A DNA stretch of 64,000 nt, from positions 1-64,000 of the forward strand of contig CANRVB010000005.1 of NCBI GenBank assembly GCA_947643165.1, written 5' to 3'. This DNA comes from an uncultured Porphyromonadaceae bacterium (GTDB lineage Bacteria > Bacteroidota > Bacteroidia > Bacteroidales > Muribaculaceae). The notes under the pieces are model-generated. The model made no database searches and had not been told where the DNA came from. It saw nothing but the letters and a program-made list of their open reading frames with translations. Below, in pieces: positions 1 to 8,964 of the stretch. Position numbers and translations under genes: made by a program. How positions within the stretch are numbered: position 1 is the stretch's first letter; the number at the start of each line of letters is the position of its first letter.

Positions 1-123
1 TCGAATGCGAATAACGATGCTTCGAACTCGAACGCGAATGTCGGCTCGCGGCTGGCCTTCCGCGGACTTCTCGTCAGAGCGCAAAGCGTGGCCGCGTACA
101 AGGCGTTGAGCGAGGTCGCGTAA
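1..123 (+). CDS. C-terminal fragment of a protein with a DGR-like Asn-rich variable tail
   Basis: The window opens inside a reading frame in frame 1 that runs to a TAA at 121-123 (40 residues visible). The first 13 residues are mostly Asn, Ser and Ala with AAC/AAT codons, followed by VGSRLAFRG and a short acidic/hydrophobic tail. An Asn-rich block ending in a GSRLAFRG-type motif is what I know from the C-terminal variable regions of C-type-lectin-fold target proteins of diversity-generating retroelements; the family call is inference. The AAC/AAT codons are the kind that adenine mutagenesis would diversify. No template repeat or reverse transcriptase is visible, but these could lie upstream of the window. 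It could also be an ordinary FGE/C-type-lectin-fold surface protein. Confidence 0.55.
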   Translation, partial: SNANNDASNSNANVGSRLAFRGLLVRAQSVAAYKALSEVA

Positions 124-132
124 GCGGAAAGC

Positions 133-147
133 GGTCGCGCAGCGACC
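133..147 (+). other. Short hairpin just after the DGR-like gene
   Basis: GGTCGC (133-138) and GCGACC (142-147) form a 6-bp stem with a 3-nt loop, 9 bases past the stop codon. Hairpins just downstream of the variable repeat are known to help target recognition in the Bordetella phage DGR; assigning that role here is speculative. Confidence 0.4.
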
Positions 148-174
148 CAAAGCGAAAAAGCGATAAAACAAAAA

Positions 175-207
175 GAATGGCCTTCGGACAGTGTTCGGAG
201 GCCATTC
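175..207. terminator. Strong hairpin, probable terminator
   Basis: A 14-bp stem including G-U pairs (175-188 with 194-207) encloses a 5-nt loop. A T-run follows it only on the minus strand, yet the only nearby gene that would need it is the partial plus-strand gene ending at 123. A second small hairpin (CCCGGC 246-251 / GCCGGG 255-260), followed on the plus strand by an A/T-rich run ending in six T, lies 40 bases on. Confidence 0.55.
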
Positions 208-412
208 AAATATAGTGGAGGAGGTGCGCCGGGAGGCTTTCAGACCCCGGCGAAGCCGGGCGAAAATTTTTTGATTTTGGGGTACGTTTCGTTTTTCAGC
301 AATGAACGGTTCGTTTCAAAAGCGGCGAACATTTCGTTTTGCGGATTATATATTTTTTCTCCAATCATAAATCCTGTTACACACATTTTTAGCCACTTTA
401 CCCACCCTTTGG

Positions 413-445
413 TTGATATCAATTGCAGGTTTATTGCTATCTTTG
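413..445 (+). promoter_or_regulatory. Bacteroidota-type promoter of the GH95-like gene
   Basis: TATCTTTG at 438-445 matches the -7 consensus TAnnTTTG, with a TTG at 413-415 in the -33 area (22-nt spacing). Transcription would start near 450, ahead of the ATG at 486. This argues against an upstream in-frame ATG at 423, which lies inside the promoter. The rest of 208-412 shows no gene. Confidence 0.5.
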
Positions 446-485
446 TTACCCGAAACCGTCACATACCGGTTTTACACGATTATCA

Positions 486-2780
486 ATGAAGCACCTTCTA
501 TCTTCTGCCATCTTTATACTGCTCTCATGTGTCATTGCTGAGGCCGCACGGACCTACAGTACTGAACCCGATGATAATGAGTTCTTTCAACGGCACAGGC
601 AAGCCATATCTCCTCGGTGGACAAGCCCTGTTGAACGGAAAAATGCAATTTCGCGCCATGCTCCCCTCGGACCATATATAGGCAACGGAGATGTCGGTGC
701 CGTGGCCTACTCCACATTCAACTCACAGACCTTGCGTATTGGAAAAGTTGATTTTGTCACCGATGCCTGGAGCGATTGGGCAGGCGACGGCGCTGCTTCG
801 ATTCCTGTAGGTGGGGTGGAAATCGAGATCCAATCGCCCGGATCCGACGGATTCCTGTTTCAGATGGACCAATACGATGCCGAGCTGTTCATGAGGTCTG
901 CTACAGAGACACCCGTCGAGATGACATCATGGATCTCGACCGACCGTAATCTTATTTTTACAAAACTCAATTCCCCGGCCGGCCGCTCGGTCCGGATCAA
1001 TGTCAGCACATTTGCCGCCTCAGGCGAACCGGTCTACAAAAAAGAAGTGAGCGTCAACGACCGGATCGCACGTGCGGTCCGTATCACCAATTCCTCTCCA
1101 TCGGCGGCATGGGTCAGCAAAGGTGCCATATCGACACGCATCCTCGGAGCGGACCCCGTCGTTAGTGTTGTCAACGATTCAACCGTCCGCTCCGTTTTCA
1201 CCCTCTCTCCCCAAAATCCTGTATGGGTTGTCAGCTGCATATCCGGAGGTGGAACCTCAGGTCTCGATGGTCTCGGTGAGGCCGACAGTCTGCTCCGCTC
1301 TCTTTCGCTCGCCGCCATCGATACCCTCTGCCGTGAAAAGAATGAATGGTGGCGCGACATGTGGCATAGATCCTATGTCGACACCGGCGATTCTATTCTC
1401 AACCGTCAGTATCTCACGTCTATTTATCTGCTCGCGTCCGCCTGCAATCCTCATGCCTCATCCGGATGCGGAATGTACGGACCGTGGAATCTTGACGACA
1501 ACATGATGTATCATGGGGATATACATCTTAACTATAATTCGCAGGCCGGATTCTACAGTGTTTTTTCCGCCAATCGTCCCGAACTCTCCATACGATATCT
1601 CGAACTGATCGAAAGGCTTGTCCCTGAGGGTATTAGACGCGCTAAAAGCGATGCCGGCCAAGTCCACCCTTCACTTCAGGGGCGGGAACTCCGAGGTATC
1701 TTGTTTCCTGTCAGCGCGTTACCCTCCGCAACTTTCTATGGATCCTACTGGCAGCAGACAATGAATGCCCCTTTCAACGTGCCCTTGTTTGCCTGGATGA
1801 CCGATTATACCGCCGATACTACCTATCTGCGCGACCATGCTTACCCCTATATTCGTCTGTGTGGCGATTTTTATGAGGATTACCTTCAGCGTCAGGATAT
1901 TAACGACACTGTTTACGTTTACAATGTCACTACCGGAGCACACGAAGACTCGTGGGATCTCAACCCGCCATCCGAGCTCGGTTTGATTCAGTCCACATTC
2001 TCTTTGTTGCTCAGATACAGCCGTTTACTTGATGTGGATAGCGCCCGGCGCCCTCTCTGGCAGGATATCCTGACCCACATGCCGTCATATCCCGTCACCC
2101 TCCCTACCCGTACGCCAAACACCGGACGCCCCATCATGGCCAAAAACGCTGATGGATGGGATCTTCCGGCCCATGTCATACAACTTCATCCCGTATATCC
2201 ATGTGAGGTTCTGACACTTGCATCTGACTCTGCTCTGGTCGAGCTGGCACGCAATACCATCCAGTACTATTCCGTTGATCAGCGGGGTTTTACTGACACC
2301 ATGAACGAACTTGGACTGAGCGCGTTCGTAATGGCCGCAAGAGTAGGTTTCGACCCCGATACAATACTTTCCCGTCTACGTACGCTTGCTTTGGGCGCAG
2401 CTCCAAATCTGCTCATAGTCGATGGTCATCATTGTCTTGAGAAAACAACTGTGATTGAGACTATTAACTCCATGATGCTGCAGACTATCGATGGCATCAT
2501 GACGTTTTTCCCCTGCTGGCCCGACCGGCCGGCATCTTTCACACGTCTTCTTGCAAAAGGGGCTTTTCAGGTGTCGGCCTCAACTGATGGTGCTGATGTA
2601 CAGAATGTTACAGTGACCTCGCTTGCCGGACGCCCGTGTACAGTGAGAAGCCCGTGGACGTGCCGTAGTATAGCTGTGATACATGACGACGGATCCCGTC
2701 GGGAGTTGCCGGTTAGCAATGGCGTCGTGTCATTCCCTACGGAGTCTGGCAATGAATATGCCTTATATCCAATGTATTGA
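486..2780 (+). CDS. Secreted GH95-like (six-hairpin) glycoside hydrolase
   Basis: 764 residues from the chosen ATG, with a signal peptide (MKHLLSSAIFILLSCVIAEA) that an upstream in-frame start at 423 would bury. After an N-terminal beta-rich part containing GPYIGNGDVGA (about 60-70), a middle region around GPWNLDDNMMYHGDIHLNYN resembles the (alpha/alpha)6 barrel of GH95/GH65-type enzymes, and the C-terminus resembles the GH95 beta domain. The substrate is unknown; GH95 members act on alpha-L-fucosides or galactosides of plant and host glycans. It is most likely periplasmic or surface exposed. It stands alone, and its stop codon directly abuts the stop of the convergent U32 gene. I am confident it is a glycosidase-like protein, less so of the exact family. 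Confidence 0.7.
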   Translation: MKHLLSSAIFILLSCVIAEAARTYSTEPDDNEFFQRHRQAISPRWTSPVERKNAISRHAPLGPYIGNGDVGAVAYSTFNSQTLRIGKVDFVTDAWSDWAGDGAASIPVGGVEIEIQSPGSDGFLFQMDQYDAELFMRSATETPVEMTSWISTDRNLIFTKLNSPAGRSVRINVSTFAASGEPVYKKEVSVNDRIARAVRITNSSPSAAWVSKGAISTRILGADPVVSVVNDSTVRSVFTLSPQNPVWVVSCISGGGTSGLDGLGEADSLLRSLSLAAIDTLCREKNEWWRDMWHRSYVDTGDSILNRQYLTSIYLLASACNPHASSGCGMYGPWNLDDNMMYHGDIHLNYNSQAGFYSVFSANRPELSIRYLELIERLVPEGIRRAKSDAGQVHPSLQGRELRGILFPVSALPSATFYGSYWQQTMNAPFNVPLFAWMTDYTADTTYLRDHAYPYIRLCGDFYEDYLQRQDINDTVYVYNVTTGAHEDSWDLNPPSELGLIQSTFSLLLRYSRLLDVDSARRPLWQDILTHMPSYPVTLPTRTPNTGRPIMAKNADGWDLPAHVIQLHPVYPCEVLTLASDSALVELARNTIQYYSVDQRGFTDTMNELGLSAFVMAARVGFDPDTILSRLRTLALGAAPNLLIVDGHHCLEKTTVIETINSMMLQTIDGIMTFFPCWPDRPASFTRLLAKGAFQVSASTDGADVQNVTVTSLAGRPCTVRSPWTCRSIAVIHDDGSRRELPVSNGVVSFPTESGNEYALYPMY

Positions 2781-4646
2781 CTACTTGTTCTTACGGCATG
2801 TATACAGGTTCATCTCACACTTGCGGCAGTCAAACTCAACTCTCATACGTGCACCGGAGGCGTCGGCAAGATACAGTGGACCTGTCCATTTCCGGCCTTC
2901 CGGAGTCCGTAGGCATCTGCCGAGTTCACGGCGTAGGCAGTAACGCGTATTCATCACTTTGGTGTCACCGAAAGTGCTGGTGCTCTGCTCTATAGCATCA
3001 TTTATGGTTGATGCTCCGTGCGCAAGGTATATTTCGCGGGCTATATCGTTGGCCACATTCTCTACGCTCATACCCTGCGGGATATCAAGCGATTCTCTTT
3101 TGCCCGGTACAGGGTAGCGGTAGGTAGCCTCGGCCGTGGTGTCGAGCGCCTGTAGTGCGTCACGTCTCAGTTTCGACAGAAATGATGCCGGTATGAAGAG
3201 ATTGCCTACTAAGTCTTTAAGATCGTTTATTCTATAAATGCTGTCACCTGTCTTGACGAGAGCCTTGCGCCGTTGTTCTTCCTGAGGGCGCTGTGCAGTC
3301 TCAGGCTCCGGGATCTCTATTGATGCCGATGCCCGGTGACCCCGTTCACACTCAAGATCAAGAATCAGTAACTTGTTGGATGTGAGACGTAAAGTGGCGT
3401 TTACCGCTATCGTACGTATGGCGGCATCAGCTCGCTCGAGCATTCTTTCACGTCCGATGTCGGCAGTTCTCCTCAGTTCTGTGCCGGGTCGCGGAACGTT
3501 TTTTGTGCCAGGCGCCGGGTAAATCACGTTGCCTTCCACTCTGTTAACCCTCATACCGGCGTGTTCGCCTGTCGATTGATCAGTCCAAGCCAATCCGTCA
3601 CCGTTTTTCAGTGTTATTCCATTGTCAAGTGATACTGAAATACTGCCGTTTCGCCTGATTTCCACGACTTTACCGATGGGTTGGCCTATGCGTCCCGTCG
3701 TGTCGAGCGTAGCCATCTTCAAATTGCCTCCATGTGTATGACCTTTAGTGAAATAGCTTGTGAATCCACGGTTGAAGGCGGCATTTATATCGGGTGTGAA
3801 ATTGAGTTTTGATCTGCCATACGACGAACGGCGGTAAACTCCTGGGTTGTTGGCGATTATCCGGTCGAGTTCACGTGAATAATATCCGACTGTCTCCATG
3901 ACATACGACGCATCTTTCAGGCGACCTTCTATTTTCAGCGATGTCACTCCGGCCTGCAGCATTTGTTCAAGTTGGGCAGAGCGGTTGAGATCGCGTAGCG
4001 ACAGGAGGTGTTTGTCTTTTATAAGTATCTTACCGTCACCATCATACAGGCTGAACCGATGGCGGCATATCTGAGAGCATTCGCCCCGGTTGGCGCTGCG
4101 GCCTGTCAGTGCGAAACTCGCCCGGCAGTCACCGCTGTAACTGACGCATAACGCACCATGGACAAACGCTTCTATCTCAAGATCAGGGAGTTCGCGGTGT
4201 ATAGCCTCAGTCTCCTGAAGGGTCAGTTCACGAGCTGGTACGATTCTGCTGAATCCCAGCGATTTAAGCCAACGTGCCTTCTCGATTCCGCGTATATCGC
4301 ATTGGGTGCTTGCATGGAGAGCTAAAGGTGGTATATCCATCTCTGTAACAGCCATATCCTGAACGATAAGCGCGTCGATGCCGGTCTTGGCAAGGTCATG
4401 TACCATGTCGTTTACCGACTCGAGTTCATCGTTGTAAATCAAGGTGTTGAGGGCAACATACACGCGCACGCCGAATGGATGTGCGGCTTTCACAACCTCG
4501 CGTATGTCGTTGAGTGACACGCTTGCACCGGCGCGGGCGCTATGTTTCGGGCCTCCGATGTATATGGCATCGGCACCACATGCTATGGCGGCAAGTGCAA
4601 CTTCCTTATCGCGAGCCGGTGCCAGTAATTCAATTTCACGTTCCAT
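2781..4646 (-). CDS. rlhA: Peptidase U32 family / RlhA-like 23S rRNA hydroxylase
   Basis: 621 residues. The N-terminus MEREIELLAPARDKEVA, followed by GADAIYIGG, is the classic U32 start, so I use the ATG at 4646 rather than one 60 bases upstream; a -7 box at 4651-4658 would lie inside the longer form. A Cys-rich block (GECSQICRHRF) and C-terminal cysteines in the last 60 residues match the cluster-binding cysteines of the family. The length and the C-terminal DUF3656-like part resemble E. coli RlhA (YdcP), which hydroxylates C2501 of 23S rRNA, more than the shorter TrhP (YegQ). The old protease label is probably misleading. It is transcribed divergently from bioA. Confidence 0.75.
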   Translation of the reverse strand: MEREIELLAPARDKEVALAAIACGADAIYIGGPKHSARAGASVSLNDIREVVKAAHPFGVRVYVALNTLIYNDELESVNDMVHDLAKTGIDALIVQDMAVTEMDIPPLALHASTQCDIRGIEKARWLKSLGFSRIVPARELTLQETEAIHRELPDLEIEAFVHGALCVSYSGDCRASFALTGRSANRGECSQICRHRFSLYDGDGKILIKDKHLLSLRDLNRSAQLEQMLQAGVTSLKIEGRLKDASYVMETVGYYSRELDRIIANNPGVYRRSSYGRSKLNFTPDINAAFNRGFTSYFTKGHTHGGNLKMATLDTTGRIGQPIGKVVEIRRNGSISVSLDNGITLKNGDGLAWTDQSTGEHAGMRVNRVEGNVIYPAPGTKNVPRPGTELRRTADIGRERMLERADAAIRTIAVNATLRLTSNKLLILDLECERGHRASASIEIPEPETAQRPQEEQRRKALVKTGDSIYRINDLKDLVGNLFIPASFLSKLRRDALQALDTTAEATYRYPVPGKRESLDIPQGMSVENVANDIAREIYLAHGASTINDAIEQSTSTFGDTKVMNTRYCLRRELGRCLRTPEGRKWTGPLYLADASGARMRVEFDCRKCEMNLYTCRKNK

Positions 4647-4650
4647 TCTG

Positions 4651-4658
4651 CAAATATA
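4651..4658 (-). promoter_or_regulatory. -7 promoter box of the U32 gene, nearly leaderless
   Basis: On the minus strand TATATTTG fits TAnnTTTG exactly and is followed by only CAGA before the ATG. If initiation follows the usual Bacteroidota spacing, the mRNA would have almost no 5' leader. Confidence 0.5.
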
Positions 4659-4709
4659 CGGAAAAATGGGTGAATTTTGCTGATCGGAGGGGTTGTAAAG
4701 GTTCATGGT

Positions 4710-4741
4710 TTTGGAAAGTTGGAGGGGAATAGGTAATTTTG
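4710..4741 (+). promoter_or_regulatory. Promoter of the biotin operon
   Basis: TTTG at 4710-4713 and TAATTTTG at 4734-4741 are separated by 20 nt, an exact fit to the Bacteroidota -33/-7 promoter. Transcription would begin near 4747, about 15 nt before the bioA ATG at 4763. I see no BirA-type palindrome or riboswitch. Confidence 0.7.
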
Positions 4742-4762
4742 CAGTATAAAATACAACACTCG

Positions 4763-6061
4763 ATGACAGAACAGAATCAATCAGATACCTCTCTCTTTAA
4801 TACGTTTGACCACAATCACTTATGGCATCCGTACACATCGACGGTGTCGCCTCTGCCCACCTATATGGTGGATAGCGCGGACGGTGTGCGCATACGTCTG
4901 GCAGACGGCAGAGAGCTTGTAGACGGCATGTCATCATGGTGGTGCGTCATACATGGATACAATCATCCCGCTTTAAATGAGGCAGTTACGTCGCAGATCG
5001 GAAAGATGAGCCACGTGATGTTCGGCGGACTGACGCATAAACCGGCTGTCGAACTCGGTGAATTGCTGCTGTCAATGGTTTGTCCATCAATGGATTGTAT
5101 ATTCTATGCAGACTCCGGATCGGTGGCAACAGAGGTTGCCATGAAGATGGCGGTTCAAGGTGCGGTTTCGCGCTACAAAGATCATCGCCGGACAAACTTC
5201 GTGACCATACGTTCGGGGTATCATGGAGACACCTGGAATGCCATGAGTGTATGCGATCCGGTGACTGGAATGCACGGCGCATTCGGACCGGCACTGCCGA
5301 TACGATTTTTTGTGCCGCAGCCGCGCAGCCGTTTTGACGGGGAGTGGAATCCTGAAGATATCGAGCCGCTCCGTGAGTTGCTTGCCCAACACTCGGACGA
5401 GATAGCGGCGATGATACTCGAGCCGGTGGTCCAGGGTGCAGGTGGCATGTGGTTCTATCATCCGCAATATTTGCGTGAGGTGCGCCGGCTGTGTGATGAA
5501 TACGGGATCTATCTTATATTTGACGAAATAGCGACAGGCTTCTGGCGCACGGGTAAACTTTTCGCCTGGGAGCATGCGGGAGTCGAGCCTGACATAATGT
5601 GTGTAGGCAAGGGGCTGACGGGTGGCTACATGACTCTGAGCGCAGTCCTGACAACGCGTGCGGTGGCCGATGACATAGCATATGGAGAGGCCGGAGTGAT
5701 GATGCACGGACCTACGTTCATGGCCAATCCGCTTGCATGCAGTGTGGCTGCCGCGTCGCTGAAGCTTCTCCAGAGCCAGGATATGGCCAGCCGTCTGGCG
5801 CATCTGGAGTCGCGGATCCGCGAACTTCTCGCTCCGGCGGCAGCATTTGAGACTGTAGCCGATGTGCGTGTACTCGGATCGATCGGTGTCATCGAGATGA
5901 AGGAGCCGGTGAATGTCGGCGAATTCCAGAAACTGTGTGTCGAGGAAGGGATATGGGTGCGTCCTTTCGGCCGCAATGTCTATATCATGCCTCCTTATGT
6001 GATCAGCGATGAGGATCTTGCATTCCTATGCGAAAAACTCATCAAGATATTGCCACGATGA
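4763..6061 (+). CDS. bioA: Adenosylmethionine-8-amino-7-oxononanoate aminotransferase
   Basis: 432-residue PLP enzyme that aminates 8-amino-7-oxononanoate (KAPA) to 7,8-diaminopelargonate using S-adenosylmethionine, the antepenultimate step of biotin synthesis. Near the N-terminus HLWHPYTS and [13 protein letters not shown] are BioA signatures; the PLP lysine is Lys283 in [10 protein letters not shown], and DEIATGF precedes it. The ATG at 4763 is chosen because an in-frame ATG at 4739 falls in the -7 promoter box. It overlaps bioF by ATGA at 6058-6061, so the two are probably translationally coupled. Length is normal and all key motifs are present. Confidence 0.95.
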   Translation: MTEQNQSDTSLFNTFDHNHLWHPYTSTVSPLPTYMVDSADGVRIRLADGRELVDGMSSWWCVIHGYNHPALNEAVTSQIGKMSHVMFGGLTHKPAVELGELLLSMVCPSMDCIFYADSGSVATEVAMKMAVQGAVSRYKDHRRTNFVTIRSGYHGDTWNAMSVCDPVTGMHGAFGPALPIRFFVPQPRSRFDGEWNPEDIEPLRELLAQHSDEIAAMILEPVVQGAGGMWFYHPQYLREVRRLCDEYGIYLIFDEIATGFWRTGKLFAWEHAGVEPDIMCVGKGLTGGYMTLSAVLTTRAVADDIAYGEAGVMMHGPTFMANPLACSVAAASLKLLQSQDMASRLAHLESRIRELLAPAAAFETVADVRVLGSIGVIEMKEPVNVGEFQKLCVEEGIWVRPFGRNVYIMPPYVISDEDLAFLCEKLIKILPR

Positions 6062-7167
6062 TCAATTTAGCATCAAGTCTTGAGAATCTGAAGGTAGCCG
6101 GCAACCTCAGATCTATTCCAGCCGACAGCACGGGCGAAGCCGGTGTGATAGATTTTTCGACCAACGATTATCTCGGGCTGGCCGAGCGGACGGAATTTCA
6201 GGAAGAGTTCATGGCCGATATGCGCAACCGCATGGTTCCGATGACTTCGTCAGCCTCGCGCCTGCTGGCCTCGCGCCAGAATGACTATCACAATCTGGAG
6301 ACAACCCTCGAATCGCTTTATCCAGGCCGCAAGGTGCTTCTGATGGGTAGCGGATATCATGCCAATACGGGCATGATATCGGCGATAGCGCGTGCGGGGC
6401 GCATACTGATTCTTGCCGACAAACTTGTGCATGCCAGCATAATCGACGGGATAATGCTCGGAAAGTCGGATTTCAGCCGTTTCCCACACAATGATTTCGA
6501 CCGACTGGAGGCTATGCTTGCCAAGAAAGCCGCTGATTATCCCGACGGGGTGCTGGTGGTAGTGGAGAGTGTCTACAGTATGGATGGCGATTGTGCGGAC
6601 ATAGACCGTCTGATAGATATAAAACGGAAGTATCCGTCGGTAATACTGTATGTGGATGAGGCTCATGCGCTCGGAGTAGACGGGCCCCGCGGACTCGGCC
6701 TTGTTATGGCTTCGAAAGCTCCGGAGGAGGTCGATGTGACAGTGGGGACTTTCGGCAAGGCATTGGCATCGGCAGGTGCCTTTGTGGCTGCCAGGGATGA
6801 GATAATATCGTGGGCTGTGAATTCGGCAAGAAGCTTCATATTCAGCACGGCTCTACCACCCATGACCGCGCGGTGGACCCAGTTCATGATTGAAAAGATG
6901 CTTGATATGGATGCTGAGCGCGAGCATCTGAAGCAGAACGGGCGCGTGTTTTTTGAAGACGGACGCCACATAGCTCCTGTGATAATCGGTGATGCCAGCC
7001 GCACAGTCAGTATCTCGAAGATGCTGCTTGAGGAGGGCTTCAAGGTTCTACCTATACGCACACCAACAGTTCCGCCGGGTACGGAGCGTCTGCGTATCAG
7101 TCTGAGCGCGGCGCATAGCACAGAGAGCGTGAGGGATCTTTCGTCAGCAATAAAGCGTCTACTGTAA
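6058..7167 (+). CDS. bioF: 8-amino-7-oxononanoate synthase
   Basis: 369-residue PLP-dependent acyl transferase that condenses pimeloyl-ACP (or CoA) with alanine to give KAPA. The motifs are typical of the alpha-oxoamine synthase family: STNDYLGL near the N-terminus, [19 protein letters not shown], and the PLP lysine Lys234 in [10 protein letters not shown]. The ATG at 6058 overlaps the bioA stop (ATGA); an alternative in-frame ATG at 6028 would lie deeper inside bioA and adds residues not needed by the family. The gene is joined to the next by a TAATG overlap at 7165-7169, so bioA, bioF and bioGC form one tightly packed operon. Confidence 0.95.
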   Translation: MINLASSLENLKVAGNLRSIPADSTGEAGVIDFSTNDYLGLAERTEFQEEFMADMRNRMVPMTSSASRLLASRQNDYHNLETTLESLYPGRKVLLMGSGYHANTGMISAIARAGRILILADKLVHASIIDGIMLGKSDFSRFPHNDFDRLEAMLAKKAADYPDGVLVVVESVYSMDGDCADIDRLIDIKRKYPSVILYVDEAHALGVDGPRGLGLVMASKAPEEVDVTVGTFGKALASAGAFVAARDEIISWAVNSARSFIFSTALPPMTARWTQFMIEKMLDMDAEREHLKQNGRVFFEDGRHIAPVIIGDASRTVSISKMLLEEGFKVLPIRTPTVPPGTERLRISLSAAHSTESVRDLSSAIKRLL

Positions 7168-8558
7168 TGAAGCATGAACTGGTGTATCGCGGCAGTGGCG
7201 AAGGGGCTTCACGGCTGATACTGTTTTTTGCCGGGTGGGGCATGGATAGCCGTCCATTCGGCGGCTTGCGGCGTGATGGATATGATGTGATGGTGGTGTG
7301 GGACTACCGGACTCTTGATTTCGACCAGTTGCCGTTGTCGGGCTATGGCGAGATCTGTGTGTTCGGTTGGTCGTTCGGTGTCATTGCAGCCGCAGAGTTC
7401 ATCCATTCATACCGTGAAAGGCTTCACGTGACACGTTGTGTCGCGATAAGCGGGACGCTGTGCCCGGTAGATGATGAGCGCGGCATACCTGAAAGTATTT
7501 TCAAGGGAACTCTCGAGGGGCTTGACGAATCGTCATTATCACGGTTTTACCGCCGGATGTGTGGTGGAGCAGCCGGATACAAGGCGTTTTCGGAGGTAGC
7601 TCCACGCCGCGATATAGAAGAACTGAAGGATGAGCTAAGAGCTATAGCTGCCAGAGGAGAGTATCCGGCCGGCGGGGAGCCGCAGCTGTTTGATGCGGTT
7701 TACATATCAGGTTCGGACCGGATCATACCGACAGCCAATCAGCATCTGGCCTGGAAGGGGCATTGTAATGTCAATGAGATAGATGCTCCGCATATTCCTG
7801 ATTTTTCGATGATAACAGGGCGTGAAACAGTGCCGAAGGACACTATGGCATGTATGTTCTCGGACCGGGCATCGACTTACGATGAGAATGCGTGTGCGCA
7901 GCACCGCATATCCAGGCATCTGGTAGATATGTGGTGTGATGCGGCGGGGAGTGATAGAAACGCAGGCCGTGTGCTCGAGATAGGTGTCGGCACAGGGGCG
8001 TATACCCGTATGTATCTGGAACGGTTCGCAGTATCGTCGCTTGAACTATGGGATATAGCTCCGGGGGTAGGAAGCGGATTGCCAGTGGCGGTCGACTGTG
8101 TGGATGCGGAGCCGGCCATCGCCGAGGTGGAGGCGGAATCGTATGATGTGATAACGTCGGCATCGGCCATGCAGTGGTTTAATTCGCCGATGCGGTTCAT
8201 GTGGCACATGATGCGAGCTCTTGCGCCGGGAGGGCTTGCGGTCGTGTCGACGTTCGGTCCTGCAACGTTGGGTGAGCTGAGCGCATACAGAGAGTCGGCG
8301 CTCCGTTATCCTGATGTACGGTCAATAGAGCGTATGGCAAAAATGGTTGCCGGAACCGGTGATGAGATCCGTGTAGCTACGGAGGAGATTGTCGTGAATT
8401 TTGCGGATACACGAGCACTTGTGGATCATTTGCGCCTGACGGGTGTGAATGCCGGGGCTCAACCATCGGGAGTGCCGGCGATGCGCAGGCTCATGACATC
8501 GGGTCTGCGGAAGCTGACGTATCAGCCGATATATGTATTGATGCGTAAGCGCAAATAG
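7167..8558 (+). CDS. bioGC: BioG-BioC fusion: pimeloyl-ACP methyl esterase / malonyl-ACP methyltransferase
   Basis: 463 residues with two enzymes on one chain. Residues 1 to about 215 are BioG (DUF452), an alpha/beta hydrolase that demethylates pimeloyl-ACP methyl ester: AGWGMD near 22-27, nucleophile Ser69 in GWSFG, and probable Asp184 (SGSD) and His209 (PHIPDF) completing the triad. Residues from about 228 on are BioC, which methylates malonyl-ACP to start pimelate synthesis; the SAM motif is VLEIGVGTG at 269-277. The fusion puts the enzyme that opens the BioC pathway and the one that closes it on one polypeptide; such fusions are known in Bacteroidota. bioB and bioD are not in the window. 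Confidence 0.9.
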   Translation: MKHELVYRGSGEGASRLILFFAGWGMDSRPFGGLRRDGYDVMVVWDYRTLDFDQLPLSGYGEICVFGWSFGVIAAAEFIHSYRERLHVTRCVAISGTLCPVDDERGIPESIFKGTLEGLDESSLSRFYRRMCGGAAGYKAFSEVAPRRDIEELKDELRAIAARGEYPAGGEPQLFDAVYISGSDRIIPTANQHLAWKGHCNVNEIDAPHIPDFSMITGRETVPKDTMACMFSDRASTYDENACAQHRISRHLVDMWCDAAGSDRNAGRVLEIGVGTGAYTRMYLERFAVSSLELWDIAPGVGSGLPVAVDCVDAEPAIAEVEAESYDVITSASAMQWFNSPMRFMWHMMRALAPGGLAVVSTFGPATLGELSAYRESALRYPDVRSIERMAKMVAGTGDEIRVATEEIVVNFADTRALVDHLRLTGVNAGAQPSGVPAMRRLMTSGLRKLTYQPIYVLMRKRK

Positions 8559-8579
8559 TACAGAATCAAACAGTCGGAT

Positions 8580-8948
8580 ATGAATATATTGCTTAATGTG
8601 ATCTGGGTTGTGTTCGGTGGCGTGATGATAGCTGTCGAATATGCAGTGTCGAGTGTGCTGATGATGGTGACGATAGTCGGTATACCATTCGGTCTTCAGA
8701 CGCTCAAGCTCGCAGGCCTTGCGTTGTGGCCATTCGGAACGAAGATAACCAATGAGTCGTGGCCATCGGGATGTCTTGCCGGTATAATGAACGTGATATG
8801 GTGGTTTGTGGGTGGATTTCTGATAGCGCTGACCCATCTGGGATGGGGATTGCTGTTCTGTATCACCATAGTTGGTATACCTTTTGGCGTGCAGCACTTC
8901 AAGCTGATGAAGCTGGCACTCCTGCCTTTCGGCAAGTCGATAGGCTAA
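8580..8948 (+). CDS. YccF family (DUF307) inner-membrane protein
   Basis: 122-residue hydrophobic protein containing two copies of a similar segment, each with a TIVGIPFG(L/V)Q core (near residues 34-42 and 98-106), the hallmark of the YccF domain. Two to four membrane helices are predicted by eye. The function of the family is unknown. It starts 21 nt after the bioGC stop with no terminator between, so it may be read through from the biotin operon, although no link to biotin is established. It ends 16 nt from the convergent gene at 8965. Confidence 0.8.
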   Translation: MNILLNVIWVVFGGVMIAVEYAVSSVLMMVTIVGIPFGLQTLKLAGLALWPFGTKITNESWPSGCLAGIMNVIWWFVGGFLIALTHLGWGLLFCITIVGIPFGVQHFKLMKLALLPFGKSIG

Positions 8949-8964
8949 GAGGTTGAATCCGCGG

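Noticed and set aside
208-262. Possible tRNA fragment near the GC-rich hairpins
   Set aside because: The segments pair locally but give no acceptor, anticodon or T-arm arrangement.
423-485. Upstream ATG of the GH95-like gene
   Set aside because: It lies in the promoter and would hide the signal peptide that begins at 486.
4659-4762. Biotin-operator or riboswitch upstream of bioA
   Set aside because: I looked for a BirA-like palindrome in the short promoter region and found none; the leader is only about 15 nt.
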